Shown here in pieces: positions 1 to 6,237 of a stretch of DNA of 11,202 nucleotides. A program made the translations under genes and the position numbers. The notes beneath the pieces are model-generated. The model did no database searches. It had not been told where the DNA came from and saw only the letters and a list, made by a program, of their open reading frames with translations. Source of the stretch: Chloroflexota bacterium (GTDB lineage Bacteria > Chloroflexota > Limnocylindria > Limnocylindrales > CSP1-4); contig VBFZ01000173.1 of NCBI GenBank assembly GCA_005880805.1, positions 466 to 11,667 of the forward strand, read 5' to 3'. Position 1 is the stretch's first letter, and each line of letters opens with the position of its first letter.

Positions 1-45
1 GCGAGGGCTCGATGCCTCGGCGTACAGCGGCGGACGGCCCCCACG

Positions 46-57
46 TTTGGTACCAAA
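46..57. promoter_or_regulatory. 12-bp perfect palindrome upstream of the pilin gene
   Basis: TTTGGTACCAAA is a perfect self-complementary 12-mer lying 83 bases before the pilin start codon and just upstream of the best -10 candidate. A short perfect palindrome with AT-rich ends in a high-GC intergenic stretch is typical of a dimeric repressor or activator site. The binding protein is unknown and function is inferred from position only. Confidence 0.3.
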
Positions 58-84
58 TGCCTAGTGGAGTTCGCGACGCGCGCC

Positions 85-90
85 TGTAAT
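85..90 (+). promoter_or_regulatory. Candidate -10 box for the pilin gene
   Basis: TGTAAT differs from TATAAT at one base and is the most AT-rich hexamer in the first 140 bases apart from the palindrome at 46-57. No convincing -35 is seen 16-18 bases upstream. Transcription from here would give a leader of about 45 nt before the ATG at 141. The rest of positions 1-140 contains no gene that I can support. Confidence 0.35.
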
Positions 91-127
91 CATGGCGCCG
101 CCCTCGACCGGGGGTGGGATCTCATCC

Positions 128-133
128 AGGAGG
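128..133 (+). promoter_or_regulatory. Strong Shine-Dalgarno that fixes the pilin start
   Basis: AGGAGG sits seven bases before the ATG at 141. This selects that ATG over the in-frame ATG at 114, which would add nine residues and place the ribosome site inside the gene. Confidence 0.8.
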
Positions 134-140
134 CAGCCGC

Positions 141-311
141 ATGGCGCTCATTCACCAGTTCCTCGCCTCGCTTCGCCGGGACGAGGAAGGCCAGGGTCTC
201 GCGGAGTACGCGCTGATCCTCGCCCTCATCGCGATCGTCGCGATCATCGCCCTGATCTTCCTGGGCACCCAGGTCAGCACGATCCTGAGCACCGTCGGGA
301 ACTCCGTCTAG
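141..311 (+). CDS. Flp/Fap-type type IVb pilin, class III signal peptide
   Basis: A 56-residue prepilin for a tight-adherence (Tad/Flp) type pilus, which would be exported through the inner membrane and assembled into an adhesive surface fibre. The first 17 residues are a charged leader (LRRDEEG). They are followed by the Flp hallmark QGLAEYALIL, so the prepilin peptidase should cut after Gly17, leaving Glu and Tyr at mature positions 5 and 6 as in other Flp pilins. Residues 24-42 are a single hydrophobic helix rich in Ile, Ala and Leu. The mature chain would be 39 residues. The ATG is chosen because AGGAGG lies seven bases upstream. No tad assembly genes (ATPase, platform, prepilin peptidase) are in the window, so it stands alone here. 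It is monocistronic, closed by the hairpin at 328-365. Family assignment is firm; the role in adhesion is inferred from the family. Confidence 0.9.
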   Translation: MALIHQFLASLRRDEEGQGLAEYALILALIAIVAIIALIFLGTQVSTILSTVGNSV

Positions 312-327
312 CTTCACGCGACAGCGC

Positions 328-365
328 AAGCGGGCCCGCCGAGCGATCGGCCGGCCCGCTTCTTT
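328..365 (+). terminator. Rho-independent terminator of the pilin gene
   Basis: A 9-bp stem (AAGCGGGCC at 328-336 with GGCCCGCTT at 353-361), one C-C mismatch, then a 5-bp stem (GCCGA with TCGGC) closed by GCGA, a GNRA-type tetraloop. TCTTTG follows on the plus strand, giving a short T tract. It begins 16 bases after the pilin stop and separates it from the convergent cupredoxin gene. On the minus strand no T tract follows, so it mainly serves the pilin. Confidence 0.85.
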
Positions 366-397
366 GTGTACGGAGTCAGCGTGACTGGACGATCTGG

Positions 398-823
398 TCA
401 GGGAGTGATCGTGACGGTGCCCACCATGCCATAGGCCTCGTGCCCGGGCAGGTGGCAGATGTACTGGAGCGAGCCGGGCGACGCGAACGTCACGACCGTG
501 GTGATGGTCGACAACGCCGGGATCGTCACCTCCGTTGGGCGGCTGGCGTGATAGGGCTCGGTGCCGGTCCGGTGCCGCTCGTGGAGTGCGGCGTCACCAA
601 CGATCCACTCGTGGTCGATCGGATCCGTGTTGCGAAGGACGATCGCGACGGGGCGGCCGGCCGGGACCCGGAAGGCGGCCGGCTCATAGTGCGAATAGTG
701 GATCGTGATCTCGACGTGCAGGGGTTCGCTCCTGCTCGTACCCAGCACCGCGCCGCCGACAGCCCACACCATGATGGCTGCCAGCAGCGCGGCAACGGAG
801 CTGAGAGCGAACCGGCGCTTCAC
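398..823 (-). CDS. Membrane-anchored or secreted cupredoxin (blue copper protein)
   Basis: A 141-residue protein: an N-terminal signal or anchor segment (about residues 5-28, after KRR) and one cupredoxin domain (about 36-140). The type 1 copper ligands are visible. His71 lies in IDHEW, then comes the block C123-H-L-P-G-H128-E-A-Y-G-M133, which is the usual Cys, His and Met of the ligand loop. The chain ends with VGTVTIT, the last strand of the fold. The likely role is electron transfer or copper binding outside the membrane; the partner is unknown. The start is GTG at 823. Its GTG overlaps the TGA of the DUF2330 gene (GTGA), and there is no clear Shine-Dalgarno, so translation is probably coupled to that gene. 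It is the last gene of the minus-strand block. Family assignment is firm; physiological function is not known. Confidence 0.88.
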   Translation of the reverse strand: MKRRFALSSVAALLAAIMVWAVGGAVLGTSRSEPLHVEITIHYSHYEPAAFRVPAGRPVAIVLRNTDPIDHEWIVGDAALHERHRTGTEPYHASRPTEVTIPALSTITTVVTFASPGSLQYICHLPGHEAYGMVGTVTITP

Positions 824-1884
824 GCGGGTCGAGCGCCTGCGGGCCGGGTGGCCATCAGGCCGAGGACGAACGCGGCACCGATCGCGAACACGACGAGTGC
901 GAGACCGATGCGCGACAGGTCAGCCGGTGGAGTGGCCGGCGCCGGCGGCCGGGGCGAGACAAATCCCGCGGCCACCATCGAGGGCGTGTCCTTGCCGCTC
1001 GCGTCGACCGCCAGGTCGAACGTCAACCGGTCGGCATCGGCATCGATCGCTATCTGGGTCAGCCATGCCGACGACGGAACCCAGCCCATGCCCTTGTCGG
1101 ACCGCAGATCGGCGAGCAGGCTGTCCGACGCGGCGTCGCTGTGCGCGAGCTGCAGGCCGGGCACCAGGCCGGGCCGCGGCAGGAGCGCTGGGCGATGGTC
1201 GGTCAGGAGGAAGACGTCGGCTTCCACCGTTGCGCCAGGGGTCTTGCCGAGGCCGAGGATCCGCAGCGGTACCCACGGGTTTTCGGTCGGAATCGTGAGA
1301 TGGACGGGGGTTCCGTCGCCGATCGACTGGCCGCGCGCTTTCGCCGAATCGGCGTCGAAGCTGGCGGCCATGAAGATCGGGCTGCGCTGCGCGTAGAAGT
1401 CGAGCACCTCGGGCGAGTCGGGCGGGAGCCGGAACCCATGGTCGGTCGCCCACTTGCCGACATCGGCGCCGCCGCCCCTGAGGATCGTGATGTCGAGTGC
1501 GTCGATGCGGGTCTGGAGCAGGACCTCCGCACCGGAAGCTGCGGGGGCCGCTCGGAGGTCGGCTTCGAACAGCAGCTGCTTGCGGGTTTCGCGGACCAGC
1601 CGCTGGAGCGTCCAGTCACCGCCCCGTACCACGTCGGATGGGATTCCCGGCAGGGGCACGATCGACCCGAACTTGCCGCCACCGCCCGCGAACTTGAATG
1701 CAGTGACGTAGTGCTCGACGCCGTCGTGGTAGCCGGCGAACGTCGTGGTCCGCAACAGGTTGACCGCGCCGTTCGGCCCGATGAGGCCCGCGCAGGCCAG
1801 CGTCGGGCCGGCGAGCATGAACACGGCGACCAATGCTGAGGTCGCCGCGAGTGCCAATCGATGTGCCTTCGTGGATCGTCGCAT
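820..1884 (-). CDS. DUF2330 domain protein, secreted with C-terminal membrane anchor
   Basis: A 354-residue protein of a family without known function. It has a signal peptide (residues 1-30, basic RRSTKAHR then a hydrophobic core), followed directly by Cys31 in ACAG, where DUF2330 proteins usually carry conserved cysteines. The DUF2330-like core (about 40-300) includes FGSIVPLPGIP at 72-82, corresponding to the family's repeated 'VPVP' type strand. After a Pro-rich stretch (311-321) comes one transmembrane helix (about 325-345) and a short basic tail. The bulk of the protein should therefore be outside the cell, anchored at both ends or only at the C-terminus after signal cleavage. The ATG at 1884 has GGGAG about eight bases upstream. 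The stop overlaps the cupredoxin start by 4 nt, which points to joint expression and possibly joint function at the cell surface. Function is unknown; copper handling is only a guess from the neighbour. Confidence 0.82.
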   Translation of the reverse strand: MRRSTKAHRLALAATSALVAVFMLAGPTLACAGLIGPNGAVNLLRTTTFAGYHDGVEHYVTAFKFAGGGGKFGSIVPLPGIPSDVVRGGDWTLQRLVRETRKQLLFEADLRAAPAASGAEVLLQTRIDALDITILRGGGADVGKWATDHGFRLPPDSPEVLDFYAQRSPIFMAASFDADSAKARGQSIGDGTPVHLTIPTENPWVPLRILGLGKTPGATVEADVFLLTDHRPALLPRPGLVPGLQLAHSDAASDSLLADLRSDKGMGWVPSSAWLTQIAIDADADRLTFDLAVDASGKDTPSMVAAGFVSPRPPAPATPPADLSRIGLALVVFAIGAAFVLGLMATRPAGARPA

Positions 1885-1966
1885 GACTCCGCTCCCAGGC
1901 TGGGCGGCGCTGACGGCCGCGTGATTGCCGGGGAGACTCCGGACTCCGCCGCCAGGTTCCCTCGTG

Positions 1967-1984
1967 GCGCGAGCCAGCTCGCGC
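1967..1984 (-). terminator. GC-rich hairpin after the minus-strand MFS gene
   Basis: GCGCGAGC and GCTCGCGC form an 8-bp perfect inverted repeat with a two-base centre (in practice 7 bp with a four-base loop), 13 bases past the stop of the exporter gene. No T tract follows on the minus strand, so it is a weak or Rho-assisted terminator candidate, or an RNA-stabilising stem. The remaining 1885-1966 stretch holds the ribosome site of the DUF2330 gene and no clear promoter. Confidence 0.35.
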
Positions 1985-1996
1985 GAAGCCGCTGTG

Positions 1997-3208
1997 TCAG
2001 TCGTCCCGGGCGGGGATCAGCAGCTGTGCGACGAGCCCGGCCGTGGCCGCGGCCGCCACCCCGAACAGGATCGCCAGCTCCAGGGATTGGCTCGCGATCA
2101 AGCCGGCCAGCGCGGAGCCGATCGGGAAGCCCAGGAAGTTGAAGTACATCGACACGGCGAAGGCGCGACCCATCCACGCCGGATCCGTGCGGCGTTGGCG
2201 GATCGTAAACAGTGCGATGTCCATCGGCCCGCTGAGCAGGCCGCCGATTGCCATGGCAAAGGCGATGGCCGCGATCTGGAGCGGGAGGAAGAAGAGCAGC
2301 GAGAACGCATATCCCGCCATCGGCAATACGAGCATCCGCTTCTCGCGCCCGGTCGTATCCATGCGGCCGAACGCGAACGCCGATGCAATCCCGAACACCC
2401 CGCTCACCGCGAACAGCAGGCCGACCGCGACCTCGCCCTGGTGCAGATGGTTGAGAACGATCAGCGGGAGCACGATCGTGGTCACGCCGCCGCTCAGGTT
2501 CAGCGTGGAGATCGACAGGCCGATCGCTCGCAGGGTGGGGTTCCGCAGGGCATAGACGAGGCCCTGCCACGCATCGAGAAGGATCCGTCCAGTCGTCGCC
2601 GTGCGCGTCACCGGGTCCGGGATGCGAACGAGCACGAGGGCCGCGATGGCGAACAGGACCCCGATCGCGATGAGCGCAATCGCCCCGCCCCACACCTGGA
2701 CCATGAAACCGGCCAGGGCCGGCCCGATCAGCGTCGCGACGACATAGCCGTTCGAGTCCATGGCGTTGGCGCGTTCCCAGAGATGCTGCGGGACCATGAT
2801 CGGCAGGAGGCTGCGCAGCCCGGCGGTGCTGAGCGGCGCGGTCAGTGACGCGAAGGCCGCGATGAGGATGAGCAGTGCGGGCGTCAGGACTCCGCCCAGT
2901 GACAGGCTGCCGATCAGCACGATCGCGAGGCATGCGACGAGGTAGTCGGCGATGACCAGCCACGTCCGGCCATGCCGATCGAGCAGGGCACCGGCAATCG
3001 GCGCGGCGATGATCCCCGGGAAGCCACTCGCGAAGGTCACCAGCCCGGTGAGCGCTGGCGAGTGGAAGGCGTTCAGCGTGAAGAGGACCATCGCGACCGC
3101 CACCATCTGCTGAGCGATCCGGGCGATCTGCATGCCGATCAGGACACGCGGCAACGCCGGCACGGCGAGCAGCGCGCGATAAGACCGGTCGTCGAGGGTG
3201 CTCGGCAC
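1997..3208 (-). CDS. MFS exporter, MFS_3-like family
   Basis: A 403-residue integral membrane protein with about twelve hydrophobic segments, probably a proton-driven exporter; the substrate cannot be read from the sequence. After a short N-terminal tail (VPSTLDDRSYRALL) the first helix begins near residue 21. The MFS motif A of loop 2-3 is clear at residues 73-84 (GALLDRHGRTWL, with Asp77 and Arg78). A second basic loop (FGRMDTTGREKR) separates the two six-helix halves. The frame stays open upstream to an ATG at 3400, but those extra 64 residues are Arg/Pro/Gly-rich, lie opposite the divergent gene, and would put a non-membrane tail before helix 1. I therefore prefer the GTG at 3208, which follows a TACGAT -10 candidate (3224-3219) by ten bases. 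It lacks a good Shine-Dalgarno. It is paralogous in type to the exporter at 6738. Confidence 0.82.
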   Translation of the reverse strand: MPSTLDDRSYRALLAVPALPRVLIGMQIARIAQQMVAVAMVLFTLNAFHSPALTGLVTFASGFPGIIAAPIAGALLDRHGRTWLVIADYLVACLAIVLIGSLSLGGVLTPALLILIAAFASLTAPLSTAGLRSLLPIMVPQHLWERANAMDSNGYVVATLIGPALAGFMVQVWGGAIALIAIGVLFAIAALVLVRIPDPVTRTATTGRILLDAWQGLVYALRNPTLRAIGLSISTLNLSGGVTTIVLPLIVLNHLHQGEVAVGLLFAVSGVFGIASAFAFGRMDTTGREKRMLVLPMAGYAFSLLFFLPLQIAAIAFAMAIGGLLSGPMDIALFTIRQRRTDPAWMGRAFAVSMYFNFLGFPIGSALAGLIASQSLELAILFGVAAAATAGLVAQLLIPARDD

Positions 3209-3218
3209 GGGAGGCTCA

Positions 3219-3224
3219 ATCGTA
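3219..3224 (-). promoter_or_regulatory. Candidate -10 box for the MFS gene on the minus strand
   Basis: On the minus strand the hexamer TACGAT fits TANNNT and ends ten bases before the preferred GTG at 3208. That would give a leader of only a few bases. The -35 region is not recognisable. It would be divergent from the candidate at 3293-3298. Confidence 0.35.
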
Positions 3225-3292
3225 CGGGCGTGACCGGGGCCGATGTGGCCGCCGACGCGCCATGCACCTACGTGCCGGGCCCGCCGATCGGC

Positions 3293-3298
3293 TAGCAT
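3293..3298 (+). promoter_or_regulatory. Candidate -10 box for the GIY-YIG-GreA fusion gene
   Basis: TAGCAT fits the TANNNT pattern found at the other promoters here and would start transcription near 3305-3306. If it is used, the upstream in-frame ATG at 3243 cannot be the start of that transcript. This leaves the ATG at 3366 (leader about 60 nt) or an unusual leaderless ATT at 3306. Confidence 0.35.
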
Positions 3299-3365
3299 CG
3301 CCGGCATTCCAGACGAGGTTCGCGCCCCCGCCACTCCTGCCGGACTGTTCCGAGCGGTTGGCCTG

Positions 3366-4541
3366 ATGCCCGACGGACCGGCGCTTCTCGGCCGGCCCAT
3401 CCGTGCCGCGGGCCCGGGCGTCTACCTCATTGAGCTGACCGCGCCCCACACGACGGCGCCGGTCGACGTTGCGGCCGTCGGTCGATGGATCGAGCGCGTC
3501 CCAAACCTGAGCCTCGACGGTGCTCGGCCGACGTCGAAGGCGCTCGCGGCTCGACTGGCATCGTTCTGGCTCCCGAGCCAGTCCGTTGTGTACGTCGGGT
3601 CGACTCCGAGCTCGATCGCGACGCGGGTCGATGCACTGAACCGGCACGTGCTCGGGGATCGGCGGCCGCACGCCGCCAGCCAGTGGCTCAAGTCGCTCGC
3701 CGGCGTTCCGCTGCGCGTCTGGTGGGCGTCGACCTCCGCGCCCGAGGAATACGAGGACGGCCTGCTCGAGGCCTTCGCGGCGGCCGTTCCGCCGCTCGAG
3801 GTCCGTGCGCTCCCCGACCCCGAAATCGTGCTGCCGTTCGCCAACCTGAGATCGACACTTGGAGTGGCGAAGCGACACGGCATCACGGGCGCGGTCCTGC
3901 CCGACGAGACGGCACCTGCCAGCCCGCCTCGTGTCGTCCAGCTTCCGCCCGGGGACGCGGAAGGTGCGCGAGCCGGCGAAAAGGGCACCGGAACGGCCCG
4001 GCGAGTGGGCCGCAGGTCGCCGGATCCGGCTGTCTCGCACGCCCCTCGGCCCAGAAAGCCGAGTCCGCCGACCCGCCCGGCTCCCGAGCCGGTCTACCTG
4101 TCGGCCGACGGCATGGCGCGGCTGGAGGCTGAGCTCGACGAACTGGTTCGCGTTCGCCGGCCGCGAAACGTCGCGAGCATCCGGGCCGCAAAGGAGCTGG
4201 GCGACCTCCGGGAGAACGCGGACTACCACGCCGCCCGGGAGGAGCAGTCGTTCCTCGAAGGCAGGATCCAGGCACTCGAGGCCCGCATCCGCGCGGCAGT
4301 CATTGTTCCGGCAGCGACCGATTCATCGCGCGTCGCGATGGGCTCGCGCGTGGTCGTCGAGGGCGACGGGCAGCGGCAGGCGTGGACCATCGTGGGCTCG
4401 GATGAGTCGGATCCCGCCGCCGGACGAATTTCCCATGCCTCTCCGGTCGGTCGCGCTCTGCTCGGCCGGTCGGTTGGTGACGTCGCCGTCGTGCAGACGC
4501 CGCGAGGCGAGACCAGCTACCGGGTCGTGGCCATCGAGTAG
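3366..4541 (+). CDS. GIY-YIG nuclease-like domain fused to GreA transcription factor
   Basis: A 391-residue two-domain protein (432 if started at 3243). Residues 14-150 resemble a GIY-YIG nuclease domain. They contain PGVYLIEL (17-24), then VVYVGST (74-80), an Arg at 87 in SIATRVDAL where the catalytic Arg is expected, a PHAASQWLKSL helix, and an acidic EEYEDGLLEAF helix (127-137) that can supply the metal-binding Glu. The spacing between GVY and YVG, about 55 residues, is much longer than usual. A Pro/Arg/Ala-rich linker follows (about 180-241). Residues 243-391 are a complete GreA: the N-terminal coiled coil with the tip GDLRENADYHAAREEQ, whose Asp280 and Glu283 match the acidic pair that stimulates RNA polymerase transcript cleavage, and then the FKBP-like domain with SPVGRALLGRSVGD. 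The GreA half should bind the secondary channel of RNA polymerase in the cytoplasm. That the nuclease-like half acts on nucleic acid at stalled polymerase is inference. The start is uncertain; no clear Shine-Dalgarno is seen. Confidence 0.78.
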   Translation: MPDGPALLGRPIRAAGPGVYLIELTAPHTTAPVDVAAVGRWIERVPNLSLDGARPTSKALAARLASFWLPSQSVVYVGSTPSSIATRVDALNRHVLGDRRPHAASQWLKSLAGVPLRVWWASTSAPEEYEDGLLEAFAAAVPPLEVRALPDPEIVLPFANLRSTLGVAKRHGITGAVLPDETAPASPPRVVQLPPGDAEGARAGEKGTGTARRVGRRSPDPAVSHAPRPRKPSPPTRPAPEPVYLSADGMARLEAELDELVRVRRPRNVASIRAAKELGDLRENADYHAAREEQSFLEGRIQALEARIRAAVIVPAATDSSRVAMGSRVVVEGDGQRQAWTIVGSDESDPAAGRISHASPVGRALLGRSVGDVAVVQTPRGETSYRVVAIE

Positions 4542-4552
4542 GGGTCCCGGCA

Positions 4553-4577
4553 GACCGGTAGTCCGAAGGTACCGGTC
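4553..4577 (+). terminator. Inverted repeat after the GIY-YIG-GreA gene
   Basis: GACCGGTA (4553-4560) pairs with TACCGGTC (4570-4577) around a nine-base loop, starting 12 bases after the stop codon. No T tract follows, so it is either a weak terminator or an operator for the promoter of the next gene, whose -10 candidate is 44 bases downstream. A shorter competing pairing (TCCGA 4562-4566 with TCGGA 4576-4580) overlaps it. Confidence 0.4.
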
Positions 4578-4620
4578 GGAGTCGTCCCGTCAGGCGATGT
4601 GTCGGTGCCCATCCGCCTGA

Positions 4621-4626
4621 GACGAT
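4621..4626 (+). promoter_or_regulatory. Candidate -10 box for a leaderless peptidase transcript
   Basis: GACGAT ends exactly six bases before the ATG at 4633, the same spacing as the TANNNT boxes at 6232 and 8144. It departs from TANNNT at the first base. No Shine-Dalgarno precedes the ATG, which fits a leaderless message. Confidence 0.4.
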
Positions 4627-4632
4627 CGGGCC

Positions 4633-6138
4633 ATGCCCCACATCCAGTCCCCGCGCCGCCGTGCCCGCCTGTCTCGAATCCTCACCCGGTCCGTCCTCCT
4701 TGCCGCGTTCGGTCTCGGGATGTTCGCGGCCATCGGGCCCGCGCCCGCCGCAGCCACGTGGATGCCGGGGCCAGCGGCCGGCCAGTACACGCCGCAGCAC
4801 GTCCAGCAGCTGAAGAACAACTGTGTGTGGGCCGCCGGGCAGATGCTGCTCGACAAGTGGACCCACGGCCGCGTCATCGTCTGGCAGAGCCGGCTGCGCC
4901 ACGCGTCGCACACGAAGCACAAGGCAGCGAGCCTGGTCGACCTCTCGCGAGGGATCGCCAAGGCGACGGGCATCCTTCTTCGCTCCTCGCCGGGGATGGG
5001 CGACCCGATGACGTGGTGGCAATTCCTCGATCGGCTCGAGCATGGCGGTGGAGGCGTTCTGATCGGGCTCTACTCCCGGCTTCCATCGGACTTCACGCGC
5101 TGGAACCCGGCCTTCGCCGATTCATCCAACAGTGGTCACGCGGTTTACGTCGAGCGATACGACCGCGCGAATGCCAGGGTCTGGTTCATGGACCCGCTGG
5201 CGCCGCGCGACTTGCCGGGTGAGTGGATCCCGGTCGAGGCACTGCGACGGTTCGCGACGTTCCATGGCGACTACGTGCTCGCCGCTGCGACTCCGCCACG
5301 CTACCGGCCCACGACGGCGCCGCTGACCGACCAGGCCTATCGCCTCGGGACACCATCGCTCGCGGGCGCCGCGATCGCCGGATCGCGGGTCGGCGTGCGC
5401 GTCGGCCTCTCGATCGATGATGGCTTCCCGATGCCGGCCGCCCACCGGTTCGTCGGCCGCTGGGAGCCGGTCGTCGATGCGACTCCGGACCGGTCGCTGC
5501 TCACGCGAGTCGCCATGGACCCAGGGCCGGATCTTCCTGCCCCGGCAGCGCCGACGGCCACGACGACCATGTCCGCCCCAGACAAGCCGGATAGCCATGG
5601 TTTTGGCGCGACCCTTCCCGTTCCCCCGGTCTCGGGCTTGTATCGCCTGACGCTGGGGTTGAGCCAGCCCGGCCGGAAGGCACCCGTCCGGACGTTCCCG
5701 CCGCTCCAGGTACAGGTCCTGCCTCCCTTCGCCGCCGCGATCAGTGCGACCCGTGCGCTCGAGCTGCCAGCGGGCGGAGCGTTCACCCTGAAGGTCGGGC
5801 TGCGCAACGTCGGCACGGCGGACTGGCGGCGGCCACCCGACACCGACGTTCCCCCGGAACCAAACCAGGGCCCGATGACCGCCCTCGTGGTCACGTGGTA
5901 CTCCGCCGATGGGGAGGTGCGGGAGGCTGTGCGGCTGTCGGGCGAGCTTGCCCCGGGCGCGTTCGCCTCCTTCCAGATCGACCTCGTGGCGCCGCGTGAG
6001 CCCGGAGACTGGTCGATCGCCCTCGACGTCGTGAGCGACCAGTTGGGGGCGCTGTCATCCAACGGGAGTGGCAACCTCGATATCCCGGTTTCGGTCGCGG
6101 CATCACTGTCCGGAAGCGGGCTGGTCCCGGGCCGGTAG
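4633..6138 (+). CDS. Secreted C39-like putative cysteine peptidase with C-terminal Ig-like region
   Basis: A 501-residue exported protein. The signal peptide is residues 1-41: a very basic start (RRRARLSR), a hydrophobic core LLAAFGLGMFAAIG, and cleavage near APAAA. Residues 50-220 look like a papain-fold C39-like peptidase. NNC64VWAAGQM resembles the nucleophile helix, SGH169AVYVERY the His strand, and WFMD187PL the third member of the triad. Residues 230-365 look like a beta-sandwich region with a Pro/Thr-rich insert (299-320). Residues 375-490 resemble an NBR1-type or CARDB-like Ig domain (LKVGLRNVGTADWRR, then LAPGAFASFQIDLVAP). The likely role is cell-surface or secreted peptide or protein cleavage, with the beta domains for binding; the substrate is unknown. 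The ATG is supported by the signal peptide and by the -10 candidate six bases before it. It appears monocistronic. The peptidase call rests on motif order, so a non-catalytic member is possible. Confidence 0.72.
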   Translation: MPHIQSPRRRARLSRILTRSVLLAAFGLGMFAAIGPAPAAATWMPGPAAGQYTPQHVQQLKNNCVWAAGQMLLDKWTHGRVIVWQSRLRHASHTKHKAASLVDLSRGIAKATGILLRSSPGMGDPMTWWQFLDRLEHGGGGVLIGLYSRLPSDFTRWNPAFADSSNSGHAVYVERYDRANARVWFMDPLAPRDLPGEWIPVEALRRFATFHGDYVLAAATPPRYRPTTAPLTDQAYRLGTPSLAGAAIAGSRVGVRVGLSIDDGFPMPAAHRFVGRWEPVVDATPDRSLLTRVAMDPGPDLPAPAAPTATTTMSAPDKPDSHGFGATLPVPPVSGLYRLTLGLSQPGRKAPVRTFPPLQVQVLPPFAAAISATRALELPAGGAFTLKVGLRNVGTADWRRPPDTDVPPEPNQGPMTALVVTWYSADGEVREAVRLSGELAPGAFASFQIDLVAPREPGDWSIALDVVSDQLGALSSNGSGNLDIPVSVAASLSGSGLVPGR

Positions 6139-6205
6139 CGCCGGTTCCGGAGCTCGCGCGGGTCAGCCGGCTCGCCGGGGTCGCTGCAGATCACCACTAA
6201 CCTGA

Positions 6206-6227
6206 ACCTTTACGTAAACGGTAAGGT
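6206..6227. promoter_or_regulatory. Dyad at the merR promoter, probable MerR-type operator
   Basis: A 22-bp imperfect palindrome, ACCTT--CGT--ACG--AAGGT, symmetrical at 8 of 11 half-site positions, with a perfect 10-mer TTTACGTAAA (6209-6218) inside it. Outer ACCTT/AAGGT arms are typical of MerR-family operators such as CueR sites. It overlaps the -35 and spacer of the promoter directly before the MerR gene, so autoregulation is likely. The binding itself is inferred. Confidence 0.6.
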
Positions 6228-6237
6228 CTGGTAGGAT
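6209..6237 (+). promoter_or_regulatory. Promoter of the merR-MFS operon
   Basis: TTTACG (6209-6214), a 17-bp spacer and TAGGAT (6232-6237). The -35 matches TTGACA at four positions and the -10 matches TATAAT at four. The -10 ends six bases before the GTG start, so transcription should begin at or next to the start codon. This is the best-formed promoter in the window. The preceding 6139-6205 stretch holds nothing else I can support. Confidence 0.65.

Noticed and set aside
92..1396. Long plus-strand open frame of 434 codons opposite the cupredoxin and DUF2330 genes
   Set aside because: Arg/Ala/Gly/Pro/Ser-rich low-information product without a domain. It crosses the pilin terminator and lies antisense to two genes with clear families. 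It is a high-GC shadow.
1203..2963. 586-codon minus-strand frame across the DUF2330 and MFS genes
   Set aside because: Same strand but another frame than two well-supported genes. The product is Arg/Pro/Ser-rich and shows no membrane or domain pattern.
3209..3400. N-terminal extension of the minus-strand MFS gene to ATG 3400
   Set aside because: The extra 64 residues are Arg/Pro/Gly-rich, lie opposite the fusion gene and precede the candidate promoter. The exporter family begins close to helix 1.
3216..4229. 337-codon minus-strand frame opposite the GIY-YIG-GreA gene
   Set aside because: Charged, repetitive Arg/Asp/Gly composition with no motif, antisense to a gene with a conserved GreA domain.
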